Shown here one piece after another: positions 1 through 12,160 of a DNA stretch of 64,000 nt. The DNA comes from Symbiotaphrina buchneri. Taxonomy: Eukaryota > Ascomycota > Symbiotaphrinales > Symbiotaphrinaceae. Position 1 is the first letter of the stretch; every line of letters begins with the position of its first letter. The translations under genes were made by a program, and so were the position numbers. The stretch lies in contig BCIG01000023.1 of NCBI GenBank assembly GCA_001599915.1, positions 62,001-126,000 on the forward strand. The letters run 5' to 3'. Under the pieces are notes generated by a model. The model made no database searches. It saw only the letters and a program-made list of their open reading frames with translations, and was not told where the DNA came from.

Positions 1-1262
1 CAGCCTGCGTGATGTGCGTGGAGGTTTTGGACGTTTCAAGGGCCGAGCGTATGCGGAGAGGTTCTGGGAAGATCTATCAATCCATTGATGCGTTGTCGTA
101 TGCTGGCTTGCAACGGGTGCGCTCACAGCAGGGTATAGAAACATGGTGGTCAGTGGAGATAGCATTGGAAATGAGTAAGAGGATTACAATCAGAAGGATG
201 AAAAGGATGAATATGGGGACTGCGGCGAAGATTGGTGGATATCTACGAGCATTTGGGAGAATTCAAGGGTTTCTCACTATTTCCAATATCATGATTTTGA
301 ATCGAACTGTGTCCTAGTCCCCCGGGTTTGTAGGGAGCAGCAGCTCAAGTAAAGGTAAGGTCTATATATTACTATAAGCGGTCTTTTTCAACGGAAAGCA
401 TGAGATGGTCGAAACGGCCCAACGGTGCTCCCCATGATGCCAAATTACCCAATTGGGAATTCGGGAAAGGGAGTGATTAGTGAACCGTCAGTACACCAAA
501 TTCTCATGTTGAACACCCTGTGTTCGAGTCCTCGCAAAATCTCCTTTCTTCGGTTGGGGGGTTTTCATAGGGTGCCCTGGCCGCTTTGCGGTCACGTACC
601 TGAACTTTTTGCTTTTGAGACGTATTGTTGGCTGTGTATTTTTCTTTTCTGGTTGTGTTTTTTCTGACTTAGTGTTTACCCTTTTGCTCCAGTTGAATGG
701 TTAATGACGCTTCTTACGTCCGTGAGGTGGATATCTCAAGTATGCATGATATGGAGTAGCTCATTGTGGGAAGATATGATAGATCTTATAGATCTGAACC
801 AATGGAATCGTGCTTTATTCTAGATAGTAGTAAGATCTCAATTGCAAACTCTGTGTTCAAAATTATTGATTACCTTATTCTCTGGAAGTCCTTTTCTGAT
901 AAATGTTCCCTGAAATTTTAGTCCGATGTTGTTGTTTCATACCTTACCAGGTACATATGAGTACAGGCCAAGTGAGGCTTGTTGATTCACATGACACCAC
1001 CTTGTCAAGCCACACCAGTTCTTGGGCGATGCGGGGTAGCGTCCTCGCAAAACTTTACTAAACTGCGTCCGGGCATTTCCAGGCAACAACTCCCTATCAG
1101 TTGGATCTAGCTTCTCTAGCGTCACGGCTGCTCGAGATCCCGGGCCAATACCCCCATGCGATTAGAGAAGGTTCAGTCCCTAACATGGGGGCCGTTTCGT
1201 CGCATGCGATGATAGGGCTCCAAGGTGTCTGCTGTATCGACCTCGCATCTTGCATTTTGGCG
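1..1262. other. Region without a supported gene
   Basis: Short open frames occur on both strands but none has a recognisable domain, a credible splice pattern or continuity beyond about 130 residues. The sequence is AT-rich in parts and reads as intergenic DNA between an unseen left-hand gene and the P450 gene. Confidence 0.6.
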
Positions 1263-1275
1263 AATAAATATATAA
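1263..1275 (+). promoter_or_regulatory. TATA-box-like element of the P450 gene
   Basis: An AATAAATATATAA stretch lies about 75 bases before the P450 start codon, a usual place for a fungal core promoter. No transcription start can be fixed from sequence alone. Confidence 0.45.
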
Positions 1276-1350
1276 CAGACCTCCTCACAGGTTGACATTG
1301 GCTGTATAACCACTGCGCCCTACCCTCTACTGTCAATTCTTTGGGAAACC

Positions 1351-3017
1351 ATGGCGCACATGCCCTCTCTTCCAGTATTTGTCCTTGCCGCAGCTGCCTT
1401 TCTTCTATACCGCCTGGCCCGCAATTATCTGGCCGAGAGAGCGTTCCAGAAATTCGCGCGAGAGAATGGCTGTCTACCACCCAAGAAGCAGACCGATCCC
1501 AAGCTCCCCTGGAGCATCGACCTTATCTACGACATCGGGACATTCAAGGGCGACCTCCTGGACGAGTGGGTGATGAAGCGCTTTGACAAATTCGGGCCTA
1601 CCTGGGAAGGCACCGGCATGCTTGGGTACAAGGTCATCACGACCATGGACCCGCGGCTGATCCAGGCGGTGCTCGCGACGCATTTCAAAGACTTCGCCTT
1701 GGGCGTCCGGAGGCAGCAGTTTGGCCCGTTCATGGGCGACGGGATCTTCACTACCGACGGGCCGCAGTGGGAGCATGGCCGGGCATTGCTGAGACCGCAG
1801 TTCTCTCGTGAGCAAGTCGGGGATCTAGAACTGATGGAGAGACACATACAAAACCTCTTCAGGGTCTTGCCGATGGGCGGCAGTGGCTGGACGGACCAGG
1901 TCGATATCTCGGCCATCTTCTATCGCTTCACGCTCGATACCGCGACGGAGTTCATGCTTGGTGTCAGCGTTGGTTCGCAGTTGGTTGGCCTGGCAGACGA
2001 GCAAGGCTCCAATGGGACGGCTTCAGAGGAACAGGAATTTGCACGAGCATTCAATGATGGCCAGGACACCTTGATATGGCGCGCCAGGCTGGGAAGACTC
2101 TATTTCCTTGTTGATGGGTTCAAATTCCGGGCCAATGGAAGGATAGTTCGAAGATATATCGATAAATGTATCCAGCGGGTTGTCAATTCTACGCATGCCG
2201 ACGCTTCCCATAAGGAACCAGAGAAGGGGCGTTATACCTTCCTCGAAGCTTTAGTCCAAGAGACGCGGGATCCGAGGGATCTACGCAATCAGATTGTACA
2301 TCTTATGGTATGTTAACTTCCCTGGGCTCACACCTAGTAAATTGACAATGGCAGGTGGCGGGGAGAGATACAACCGCTGCTACACTGTCCTGGCTGTTCA
2401 CCCTTCTACCGCGGCATCAGGACGTCTTCAGGAAGTTGCGGGAGGAAGTCCTGGAGGCGTTCGGTACAGAGGAAGAGCCAAAGGAAATCACCTTCAACAG
2501 TCTCAAGAACTGCAGGTACCTACAGCACGTGCTGCAGGAGACCCTACGCCTGTACCCCGCCGTGCCTTTCAACCAGCGCTTCGCGGTCCGCGACACCGTC
2601 CTTCCGGTAGGCGGTGGTCCAGACGGCAAAAGCCCTCTCGCCATCAGAAAGGGGCAGTGTGTGGACTACTCGGTCTACATCATGCACCGGCGCAAGGAAT
2701 TCTGGGGTCCGGATGCCCATGAGTTCAAGCCTGAGCGATGGGAGCATCGAAAAGCCAGCTGGGAGTATCTTCCATTCAATGGTGGACCTAGGATCTGCTT
2801 GGGACGTGAGTGCTGGGTGTACGCGTATCTTGAGCGAGTCCGTGGCTGACTGGTGACAGAACAATATGCCTTGACGGAGGCAGCTTACGTGACCGTCAGG
2901 TTGTTACAACGCTTCTCGGAGATTGAGATAGCGAATCCGCATGAGAAGCCCAAGAAGAACATCACCTTGATATTGAGTCCCGCCGACGGTGTGAATATAA
3001 GGCTGAAGAAGGCCTGA
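1351..3017 (+). CDS. Cytochrome P450, CYP52-like (alkane/fatty-acid hydroxylase type)
   Basis: Three exons, 1351-2307, 2355-2805 and 2860-3017, join in phase to give 521 residues, normal for a microsomal P450. The N-terminus has a hydrophobic anchor (about residues 5-22). Seen in the sequence: the I-helix oxygen-activation motif AGRDTT at the start of exon 2, the ExxR motif (ETLR), the FKPERW segment, and the haem-binding loop FNGGPRICLG with its cysteine ligand, interrupted right after by intron 2. The region around ALGVRRQQFGPFMGDGIFTT and the PVGGGPDGKSP insert resemble the CYP52/CYP539 clans, which terminally hydroxylate n-alkanes and fatty acids at the ER. Substrate is inference. No neighbouring genes suggest a biosynthetic cluster. 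A TATA-like element precedes it. Confidence 0.9.
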
Positions 3018-4770
3018 TGTCGGATTCAATGATTTGATATGATACGAATGATGGTTTGCGTTTGATTCTTTCAGATTTTTGTTTTCCTCAAGGTTCTGGA
3101 TCTTGTATTTTACTCCTTGTAATGTATCCCCGGATTAGTGGATTCGCCGGACATGAAATCTTGACATTGACTAGTCTCATGACAGGACCCCTGTCAGTAT
3201 TCTTTTGTGGTTAATGAGCCTATGCATTGTGCATCTGCAGCCGTGATTGAAGAATGGAAAACTCTGTCTCATGGAGCATCACAGAATCTCTTTGATGGTT
3301 AAAAGGTGGATGCAGTACGTATTCAAGTGACGCGTGCATAGTTCCGGTCAAAGCGGCCCATGCGCATTATTGCGCAGAAGGGCGAAACATAGTTATTGAC
3401 GTACAGCATGTAGAATAATGGAATTCTGAAACTCGTTGTAGCACAGAAAGATGTTCCTCACGGTGTTCCTAGACATTGTTGTCGCAGCTGCTGTGCTGTG
3501 CAGTAACGTACCGTACCCTCTCTTGGTGGTCACGGAAGCCTAAACGGGTGCTAAATGCAGGTGCGGAGGTGGATGTCTCACTCTGGGCCAGTCGGCGGGC
3601 AGCGCCCGCGCACCAGGGTCCAAACCGATCCTTCAAAGTTGCTCGGTTGCTGGAACTCAAGTCGGGGTGGGCTGATCTCTGGTGGCTGCACTGTGGCTGG
3701 CGGGCGAGATAATGGGTCTCCATCGCAAATCCAGTTGAATGCATTCTTGTGTCTCTCAGTCTCTTTGGGGAGCTGAAGCAGGTGTTTCTCTCTCTCTGTG
3801 TCTCGGGTATTCGTACAAGACAGGCAGCTCCGATCGCTGGTGCTCAGATTGATTGTTTATTGAGCGCGGGCCCATCAAACGTGGGAATTTGCTAAGCGGA
3901 GCCAGCTACACCCAAACAGGCATCGACGGGAATTTCTCTTATTTTTAGATAGGCGTACGAAGTAGCTTGCGAGCCGGGTGTAACTTTATTTGTGACATGG
4001 TGTATCAGCTCAGAAGATCGAGAAGAAGAAAAGAAGCAAAGATGAGGAGAGACAAGGAGACCTGAATGTCAGGATATAGAGCAGGGAAAAGATAAGAGAG
4101 AGAGAGAATTGGTAAGCCCTAACAGTCAGCGGCATCGAATGATCGATCCATACGAGACATGCAGAGTTTAGCATGTACGGAATAGTCCCTGTACGAATAA
4201 TATGGAGTCGGTTAGGTAGCGACCAGGGTGTGCATGCATTGATTATTATTGCTGCGCCCGTGTGTCTCTTTTTTCTTCGGTGCTGTCGTGATCCTCACAC
4301 GCACTAGGAATCACTTGTACACTTACGGAGTAGCTGGCCAGTGCGAAGTACCGGTAGGAAGAGGCAGAGAAGCAGCAGCCCGTCTCCGCCTCCGCTACCA
4401 CTTTGCTGCTGCAACCACACCCACACGCAGTACACACAGGTGATTCTCTCGCTCACGCATTTCCCTGTATTTCCCATTATTCATTCCCTTCTCACCCAAT
4501 TCACCGTTTGTAATCCTTACCACCTACTGGCCTTACTCGTTCTTTTTCTTTTATTTGCTACCTCACCATCAGTTGCACTCACGTGTGCACGCTTCTTGAC
4601 CAGCTCCATCCCTTACCTCTTTCGTTAAAGCACGCATTCTTGAACGACAGTTTGCTGCCGGTAGCCAAATTATCACCCAACACCACCGAAAACCCCATCG
4701 TATACATATCGACATCGACGCGGTGCCAGACGTGATCCTGCGACATCACCTCTTCTCTCGCGCCGTTGCC
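3018..4770. other. Intergenic region
   Basis: About 1.75 kb between the P450 gene and the Ser/Thr-rich surface protein gene. The right half is rich in CT-tracts, typical of a fungal promoter and 5' leader. I see no gene in it. Confidence 0.6.
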
Positions 4771-6254
4771 ATGCGGTTCAATTTCAATCTCCCTCGGCAG
4801 GAGTCGCAGTCCTGTACGAGTGGCACATGGTATGTCTGTCAGAGCAACAACTTCAGAGGATGCTGTTCCGTCGATCCTTGTGACCTTGCTACGTGCCCAG
4901 ACTCAACTTCTTCTGATAGTAACACTGCCACCTCCTCCTCGTCCTCCTCGACCTCATCTACCTCGACGACCTCTACCACTTCTACCACTTCGTCGTCGTC
5001 CTCCTCCACCTCTGACACTTCGACCACATCTTCTACGAGCACGACAAGCACCACATCGACTACCTCTACCACACCCACCAGCAGCGCGTCCTCAACACAA
5101 CAGTCAAGTTCATCGAGCGACTCGTCGACGCCTACCTCGTCCGCCGGAGCCTCTTCGGCAACACCAACCTCTGCTGGATCTTCCGGAAGCGCCAGTGATG
5201 TCCTTGTAACCTCACAAGTAGTAGTTACGCCTACCAGTGATGGTTCCGCTCTTGCTCCGACTACGGTTCTCATTACCTCCACATATACGCCAACTACCAG
5301 CACCACGGGCGCTGCAACATCTTCCTCAGCAACTTCGACCGCCACAGCAGCAGCACGGCCAGATGCTTCTGGAGCATCCGGCAAGACCTCGCATACGGGA
5401 GCCATTGTAGGTGGAGCAGTGGGAGGAGCGGCTGCAGTGGCCATTATCCTGGCGTTGCTTTGGTATTGCCTGCGGAGACGTCGGCAGAAGAAGGCTTTCA
5501 AATCGGAAGTCTTGAAGAGCGATCCGGCGCATCAAGGCATCGACGCGAACAGGGGCGGTGAAGTCATTGATGAAGCAGATCATCCTGGTGCGTCTTGTGT
5601 ATATTGGGAGTATGCTAAGATTGGAAACTGACGTTTGATCAAGGCTATTACCGTGGCACTGTGCCCACGAATCGCCATCTACAGAAGCCTCTGCCTGGAG
5701 CAATTGGCGCTGCTACCACCTCTCCGACGCGACACCCTGAAAAGGGCTCATTCGATAACGAGCCAACAGTCCCGCAATTAGACAGCACACCAGTCGGCCC
5801 GAACCTAGAACTAGATGGCACTCCCGCACCACACTCTGCATTCATTGCAGAGTTACCCTCGGATCCACCTAGGCACCAGCGCCAGCAGACGCCAGTCAAA
5901 TTCTCCAATAGTCCCTCGGTAGGCTCGACATATGATAATCTACATGCACAAGAATTGCCAGCGGACGAAAGTATGCACTCCAACCTCAGTGGATGGCAAA
6001 GCCTGGGAGCAAGTAGCATGGGGACTACCGTGCCAGGGTCTGGCGGTACAGCTCCCCGGTCGCCGACTGGACATAGTATATCATCGTCAACTGCGGTGAA
6101 TTCGCCTGTTTCGGCGTCGAGCCCTGCTGGTAACAAGACCACACCGGCAGAAATCCTCAACCCGGACGAAAGGAGGGATGCGCCTTCGACGCCGACGGTG
6201 GGCTCCATTGTTGGTGGGCTGCGGCGAAGCAGCAGCGAGTACCAGAGATTCTAG
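4771..6254 (+). CDS. Ser/Thr-rich single-pass membrane protein with Cys-rich N-terminus
   Basis: Two exons, 4771-5587 and 5644-6254, give 475 residues. An upstream in-frame GTG is not used; the first ATG is at 4771. Residues about 10-45 form a short cysteine module (CTSGTWYVC, GCCSVDPC, then CPD), a pattern I know from fungal plasma-membrane anchor and sensor-like proteins. Next come about 150 residues of Ser/Thr, likely heavily O-mannosylated. A TM helix (GAIVGGAVGGAAAVAIILALLWYCL) is cut by RRRR at the inner face, and a 200-residue disordered cytoplasmic tail follows. There is no clear N-terminal signal peptide, so topology is inferred from the stop-transfer arginines. The design resembles Mid2/Wsc-type wall sensors, but there is no WSC domain. 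Function is not assigned. Confidence 0.8.
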
Positions 6255-6782
6255 ACTAAGCAGCTATGGGATCCATAATCCATGCTGCCGACTTACCTCA
6301 TTTTCTTTCAGCTGCTTCACCCTTTAGGCGCGTTTTGGATTCGCCCTTCGGAACCATGGAGTTGTCGGTGTTTCAAGTCTACATCATTTCCGGTGCGGAT
6401 ATCTGGCTCTGTCTATTCCTTCCCTTCTATCAAAATCCTTGGCATATGGAAGGCCCGCCAATTATCTCGAGTCTACTGTCTATAGTCCTATCGACCTAGG
6501 TGTGTCTGGCACTTTCGGGCTGTGTATATTGCAGTAACCTTACTGGTTGCTTTTTGGTATTGTGCTGGTAAAGAGGGACAGAAGTCGATCTGCTATCTAC
6601 TACATCTGTTAATGCCTCCCTCCTGGCAAGAGCTATCCACGGTATATAGTCGCTCCTTAGATTAATCTTACAAATCAATTCCATGAAAGACTCCATATTA
6701 ATATCTTTGTGCTTCATTGTAAAGGGGCATAGACTGATAAAAAAGGAATCACAGCAAAAAAAGAAATGTAAAACAAACATGT

Positions 6783-6979
6783 CGTCCCCAACGGGAACTG
6801 AACCCGGGCCCTGTCGCGCTTTATCAGGGATCAAAAACACTGGCAGAGGCATAAAGCTCAGGGCCCCCGCCAAATCGGCAGGGGCCCCCTGAGGAAAAGA
6901 CTCTCATGTCTTTTGCTGTGCCTTATGTAAGGGCGCCTGTCCCCCCGAATGTGCAAATGGGGGGGCAGGCCAAGGCACC
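6783..6979. other. Block of strong GC-rich hairpins with a tRNA-3'-half-like arm
   Basis: Three adjacent fold-backs lie downstream of the surface-protein gene. On the minus strand, 6783-6809 reads as a tRNA T-arm followed by a 3' acceptor strand (GGTTCAGTTCC resembles the Pol III B box), but there is no D-arm or 5' acceptor, so it is not a functional tRNA. Next, 6857-6893 is a near-perfect GC hairpin around AAATC. Last, 6935-6946 pairs with 6959-6970 (12 bases, one G-T), extended by GTGCCTT at 6918 with AAGGCAC at 6973. It could be a tRNA-derived repeat or a structured RNA; undecided. Confidence 0.35.
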
Positions 6980-7605
6980 ACCTTTCTTCTCGGACACATC
7001 GCTGGGAGCGTCTCCCATACCAACTGCGCCAGTACTGTGGAATTATTGGAAGTGAATGACTTAAAGAGATATTTATAGGAGGAGTGAATGTGGGATGTGA
7101 ATGAGGGGCTGCAATGGTTATTGTTCAGTGAGAGCAGGAAAAGGGGTTTGTTATCGATATTGATATCGTGTCTTTGTTTACTACTCTCATCATCTCACAT
7201 ATTGTTTGTCAATTCACATTAATTGTTTGTGGTGCTGCACCCTGTCCAATGTGAATGTGCAATGAGGATGAAACTTCTGGGTATACATCAGGCAAGTAAG
7301 AAGAGAGCTCATCATCGAACTCCAAAGGAGGCAGGAGCGGGAGTGCACCATGAATGTTCTGGATCGCTCCTTCTAAATATGAAACAAAGAATTACCCGCG
7401 TCCAACAGTGAGCGACAGCCTTCGAGATCCGAACAAACAACGCGTCAAAAACGCGTCCAAAACGTTCTGGTTCCAATATTGATCCATCCTTAACGCCCAC
7501 ATGGACAGCTACGCCAAAACCGCACAGCAGCTTCCAGAATGCACAAGACGCGAAAGGAAGAATCAATGCCTCCTGGGAACATCCAAGAGAAAAATTCTTT
7601 TAACT
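6980..7605. other. Intergenic region
   Basis: Lies at the 3' ends of two convergent genes. No feature seen beyond short AT-rich stretches. Confidence 0.5.
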
Positions 7606-10385
7606 CTACTGCACACTCATCCAATTCTTCCACTGGCACTGGCACCCTCCCACGCCTCCGTCGATCCCTCCAGGTCCGCCTTGCTCGAGCGTCACGTTGA
7701 CCACCTGTCCAAGCCCACCTGCAGCGTTTACGAGGCCCGGGCCACCGAAGGCGCGGTCTTCCTGATGCAGCGTGCCCGTGCTGGGGACTGGGATGCGCCC
7801 ATTGACGACGGGGTAGCAGTAGATCATCTTCGTGGTGACATTGCCGCCGTGACGGTCCGTGGTGATGGTGACCGGATACGGGAACGTGCCGGGGCGGGTG
7901 AAGGTCACGTTCGTCGACGACTTGGAGGAGGTGATGTTGCCGCTGCTGCTGGAAGGGGCAGGCAGCAGGGTCGAGGTGTTCTGCTGCTGCGTCCATATCT
8001 GCACGAGGAAGCGCGTCTGTGACCACGTGCAGCGGTATGCCGCTTCTCCGTCGGTGGATCCGCCATTCTGGTCCGCGGATTCGGGGTCTTGACTTGTGGT
8101 GGCATTCGTGAGGTTGTTCCAAGAAAGGAAAATGGAGCGATCAAAGTAAGTATAGAATCCGTAGTGTTCAGATGACAGGCCACGGTCATAGAGTCGAATC
8201 GGTTGGAGGGATGGTAAAGGAAATAGATTCGCCGGAGATGCCGAGCCATCGCCGTCATCAGAAGGCGGAGGAATCGCGCTGGCATAGTTAGGGAACTCCT
8301 GAAGCTTGGCCAAGCGGCTTGAGGATGTGTACAGGGTCGATAAAAACGAGATATAAAAAGGAGTGGTCTCTCCCTGCTTGAGAGAGGAGACAATATCATC
8401 AGTGGTATTGCCCAGGAATATTTGATCCTCAATGCTCGGCGGCGACGGATCCGGAGTCCAGTTTGTGACCAGATCCCTGAGCCGTAGCAGATGTCTCCTA
8501 ACCAGAGCACCGGCGCTGACAGGATTCCACGCTCTTCGCTGCTTGCTGTTAATGGCAAAAGTCGCGTTCGTAGTGCTGTCATTCCTATACAAGATCTGAA
8601 TTTCCCAATTTGGTTGATCTGGCTCATTCGGTTCAACAGACTGTTGTTCTTCCTCGGGCAGCGCACAACTCCATAACGCAGATGGTGTGACACACCCGCT
8701 TTGCTCAACCACAGGATCTGGTTGAGCTATAGTTGACACGCCAGTTGGCATAGGGGGGAAATTGGTGAGGTTGAGCCATTGTGACTGGGTGGGCGCGTGG
8801 TGTGTCCGATGGAGAGTCGCAACTACCGATGCTATGATCGCGGCGATCAGAACAATTCCTATCACCAGCCCCAGTATCCACCGTCTCCGATTCCTTCCTT
8901 CTCGGCCCCGCCGGCCAAAGCATCCCCGGGAGCTGAAGCACCCTCGGCCACGCCAGAGACCACCCAGTCGTTGTCCCACGCCATCCTCTTTCTCCAATCG
9001 CTGACGACGGGCTTCCACACGCCGCCGAACATCGACGGGTCTTTGGAGATTCTCTAGCCTCACAGGAGCAGGCCTTGGAGGCAGCTCCTGTGCATTTTGA
9101 CGGTATCGATCTTGCGTTGGGCCGGCCGAGAAATATGCACGAGATGGTTGCTGATGGTACATCTGCTCGGAGTGAACAGGTCCACGCTCAGGTGATAGGA
9201 TGGCGAAATACTTCCGCCGCGGAGGAGAGTATGGCGGTGGCTTGTGACCTGTGCCAGGTATCAACCCACCCTGGGTCGCTGTACGAGCCATTGTAGAAGG
9301 CGACTCGAGGATTATGCCAGACTCTTTGTCCTGTATCTCTTTATCCTTTGTCTCTTGCCGAGGAATGCTTTCTGGCTTTTGACCTGCGGGTTTCCAATAT
9401 CTTTGGGCCACGTCTTCGAGCAGGACTGGGATTTCTCGATCGTTGGGACTAAAGGTACTGTCTCTGGACCGTCTTTTCGGTCCGTCTTCGTCTAAAATCT
9501 GGTCTTTTGATGGGTTATTATCAGTCCAGCTATATGGATCGTTCGGAGTTTGTCCAGTGTCTTCGAGAGTCACTGGACCCTTCTCGGATAGGTTTGCAGC
9601 TGACCAACTCTTGTTTGGTCTCTGTACGCTGATTGCTTCATCGTGTTTCTCTCTTTCATCTTCCCACGCTGATAGGCCAGACCACATGGTGGTGTGTCCA
9701 CTTCTACGAAGATCGAAGTCCTCCGCAAAACCGGGCTTCTTCGTATGCTCGCCAGCCCTGCCATCTAAACTCGATAAGCTTGAGGCACGGTCACCTAGCT
9801 GTCTCCCTCCTTGATCTGGTTCAAGCGGACGGCTAGGAAGACCCTGTGTAAAATGAGTTACAAAAGGTGAGACTATCACATTCCACCAGCCTCTCGAACG
9901 GTACTTTGTTGCTCTGGCATCTACAGCCAAGCGGCGACTCGTGGGCCTCGAAACAGCAGGTTCTTTATCAAGACCGTCGGGCTCACCAGACGGTGATCCA
10001 TCCTCCTCGAATATAGTGAGGCCAGACACCACTCTGCTTTGCCCCCGGTCTGCTTCATCCTCCTCAAAGACCGTAGCAGAAGAAGTTCTCTTATTCCCTG
10101 GTGGTGACGAAAGTCCAACATTGTCCCTGGCTAAAGAAACTGTCGCCGGTAAGGCAGGCACAGGTGGAACATCCTCCGTTTTAGCCAACCACATATGAGG
10201 AGTAGGCTGGGAGTATATGCTAGCTGTTCATAGCCATGTACAGCTTCTTCCCGGTTCCGGATTGTCCTCCTACTTGCGCCAGTGCCAGCTTCACCCTGAT
10301 ATTCTGGGATGGTTGGAGACTCGTCTGCAAAGTCCGCGAAAGGATTTCGCATTCGCTCGTCCGGCAATTCGGTATGTGGTTGCAT
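7606..10385 (-). CDS. Large single-pass membrane glycoprotein, conserved in fungi, function unknown
   Basis: The main frame, 7606-10194, codes for 862 residues. Residues about 1-430 are polar, disordered and probably cytoplasmic. A TM helix follows RRRW (LGLVIGIVLIAAIIASVVA). The C-terminal roughly 410-residue ectodomain carries many N-glycosylation sequons and the segment HYGFYTYFDRSIFLSW. I associate this architecture with fungal proteins labelled 'glycoprotease family', a name not supported by any protease motif seen here. A second frame upstream (10385 to about 10230) encodes MRNPFADFADESPTIPEYQG and seems to be the true N-terminus. It joins the main frame only through a 35-nt GTACAT...CCCAG intron (unusually short) or across a small indel near 10215. 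The in-frame ATG at 10194 is the conservative start. Confidence 0.7.
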
Positions 10386-11484
10386 TATTGCCTCCGACTT
10401 CTATCAAGACTGACCGATTTCTGCTAGTCACGAAGCTTTTAGCGTTCCGAAAGTTTGAATATGGCAGGATTGATCCTAATAACGGAGCACGAGTCTAGCC
10501 AGGGAAAGCTAGGGGGATCATCCGAGGAAGGGAAGTATTGTAGGTATGACTTACTATATTCGTGCAATCTGGATAGCAAGAGAAAAGTTCGCAAGGAAAG
10601 AAGATCCTGAGGGGTCGAGCGCATATACATGGTCTTCAAGGCACAGCATGAGACGAAACGGCGTTAGGAAGTGAATCAACGGCACAGCGCAACAGCCAAC
10701 TGGCCAAATATCGAATAGAATGCTCTGATTGTCCTACAATAGCGGAGCCTATTGTAGGGCACAAGGAGAGTGAAAGTTACAGTTTAAGAAAGTTGCAGAA
10801 GGTGATTGAAAAGGTCAAGAGCTCCAGGGAGAAATCCTCCGCAGGTATGAGCACGCGATGACTTTGTGGCGATGCTTTGCTACAAGATCGATTCCATGTC
10901 TAGCCAGACAGTTGTTACCAGTAATTTGCCTACGAGTCCTCTCTATGACCATCGGGCCTTTTGTTCAGAGGTGTCCCGGGATTGTGGATGGAACAAGCCT
11001 CGTCATCGAGATAGCCGCCTGAGACAAATTTGAGTCATCGCGATGATTGGCTGATGATGTCTCTGGTCCTGCTCGGTACCATTTTAAGCTCCGGCTCAGC
11101 GGTACAACGGGAGGCAGCCTCCAGCAATTGGAAGCGCTGACAGGCTCGCCCTACATGAAGCAAATGTCTGCTTCGGCGGTTGAGTGGAGAAGATGGTGGG
11201 ACGAGGTCTCTCCCGGCGCTTAGTCGTCCGGATCCTTAGCCCGCGACTTCAAACTATCTTTAGCACGTCCTCCACACGAAGCTGACGCGTGATCATGTGC
11301 CATGTCGCCCCTTAGTTCTGTGAGTCAACAGAAAGAGGTGCATCTCCAAGTGGTAAACCTCTCAAGCAGAGCGATATGAGTGAAATACAGATTTTGCTGC
11401 CTACGTTGATTGCAAGCCTGCTCTCTATCGGGGTTCTGACAGCATAGGCCGACAGAACGAGTTCGAGCTCACGGGACTCGGCCC
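10386..11484. other. Upstream region of the glycoprotein gene
   Basis: About 1.1 kb with no supported gene. It ends at the target-site duplication of the MITE. Confidence 0.5.
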
Positions 11485-11493
11485 TTGTAGATA

Positions 11494-11941
11494 GGTAATC
11501 GGTAATGGCACGCCCTGATTTTTGGTTACCACACGCCCTCTCATCTATTCGTATCGTACTCCAGGTATCGAATCTATCCGTATATCTCATCTACCTGCAT
11601 CGTATCGTATCCATCTGTCCGTATATCATCATCGGAGCCTATCCGTATCGCATCTCATCTATCCGGTTAGTCTTCATGATGGATCGATCGATCAACCAAT
11701 AACCCGATCCAGAACAACATATGTCTGATCTATCCGTATATCGGCATCGTATCTTACCATATCATATCTATCTGGTTTATCTCTGTGATAGATGGACAGA
11801 TTAATCGATCAATCGGACAGGGACGTTATCTTATACCTGTTCATATATTTATCGCATATCAAAGTGGGATTAGCCGCCCTTTGTTTTTTGCATAAGAGGG
11901 GCATGCAGTTACCAAACCGGGGCGTGCCATTACCGATTACC
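11494..11941. mobile_element. MITE with long terminal inverted repeats (Mutator-like size of duplication)
   Basis: The left end, starting GGTAATCGGTAATGGCACGC, is repeated inverted at the right end. The similarity continues with mismatches for about 45 bases into each arm. The flanks TTGTAGATA (11485-11493) and TTGTATATA (11942-11950) match at 8 of 9 positions, consistent with a 9-bp target-site duplication as made by Mutator-like transposases; an 8-bp hAT type is the alternative. The 448-bp interior has no coding capacity and is built of degenerate TATCCGTAT-type short repeats. It is non-autonomous, and no transposase gene lies in the window. Confidence 0.7.
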
Positions 11942-12160
11942 TTGTATATAATAGCAGCCACCTGGTTAGTTCCTTAGTGAGACAGGCAACCTCGTCACTG
12001 CCCTGGTCATACGTGGCATGTGATACGTATAGGCGCAGGAGTTACACTATATTGCTAGATACAGACTGTCGATCTACGCTTCACACCCCCTTGGCAGCCT
12101 GGTCAAAGCTGACAGCAATTCTCCCATATGGTAATGCTTCATCTTCGTTCGATCAGTCGT

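Noticed and set aside
500-530. TTCGAGT segment resembling a tRNA T-loop
   Set aside because: The flanking bases do not pair into a T-stem and there is no D-arm or acceptor stem.
4839-5501. 220-codon minus-strand frame in the Ser/Thr-rich gene
   Set aside because: It is the antisense shadow of Ser/Thr codons (poly-Val/Glu), not a gene.
7501-8122. Long frames on the plus strand and in another minus frame over the glycoprotein gene
   Set aside because: Shadows of the real frame; low-complexity Arg/His composition and no domain.
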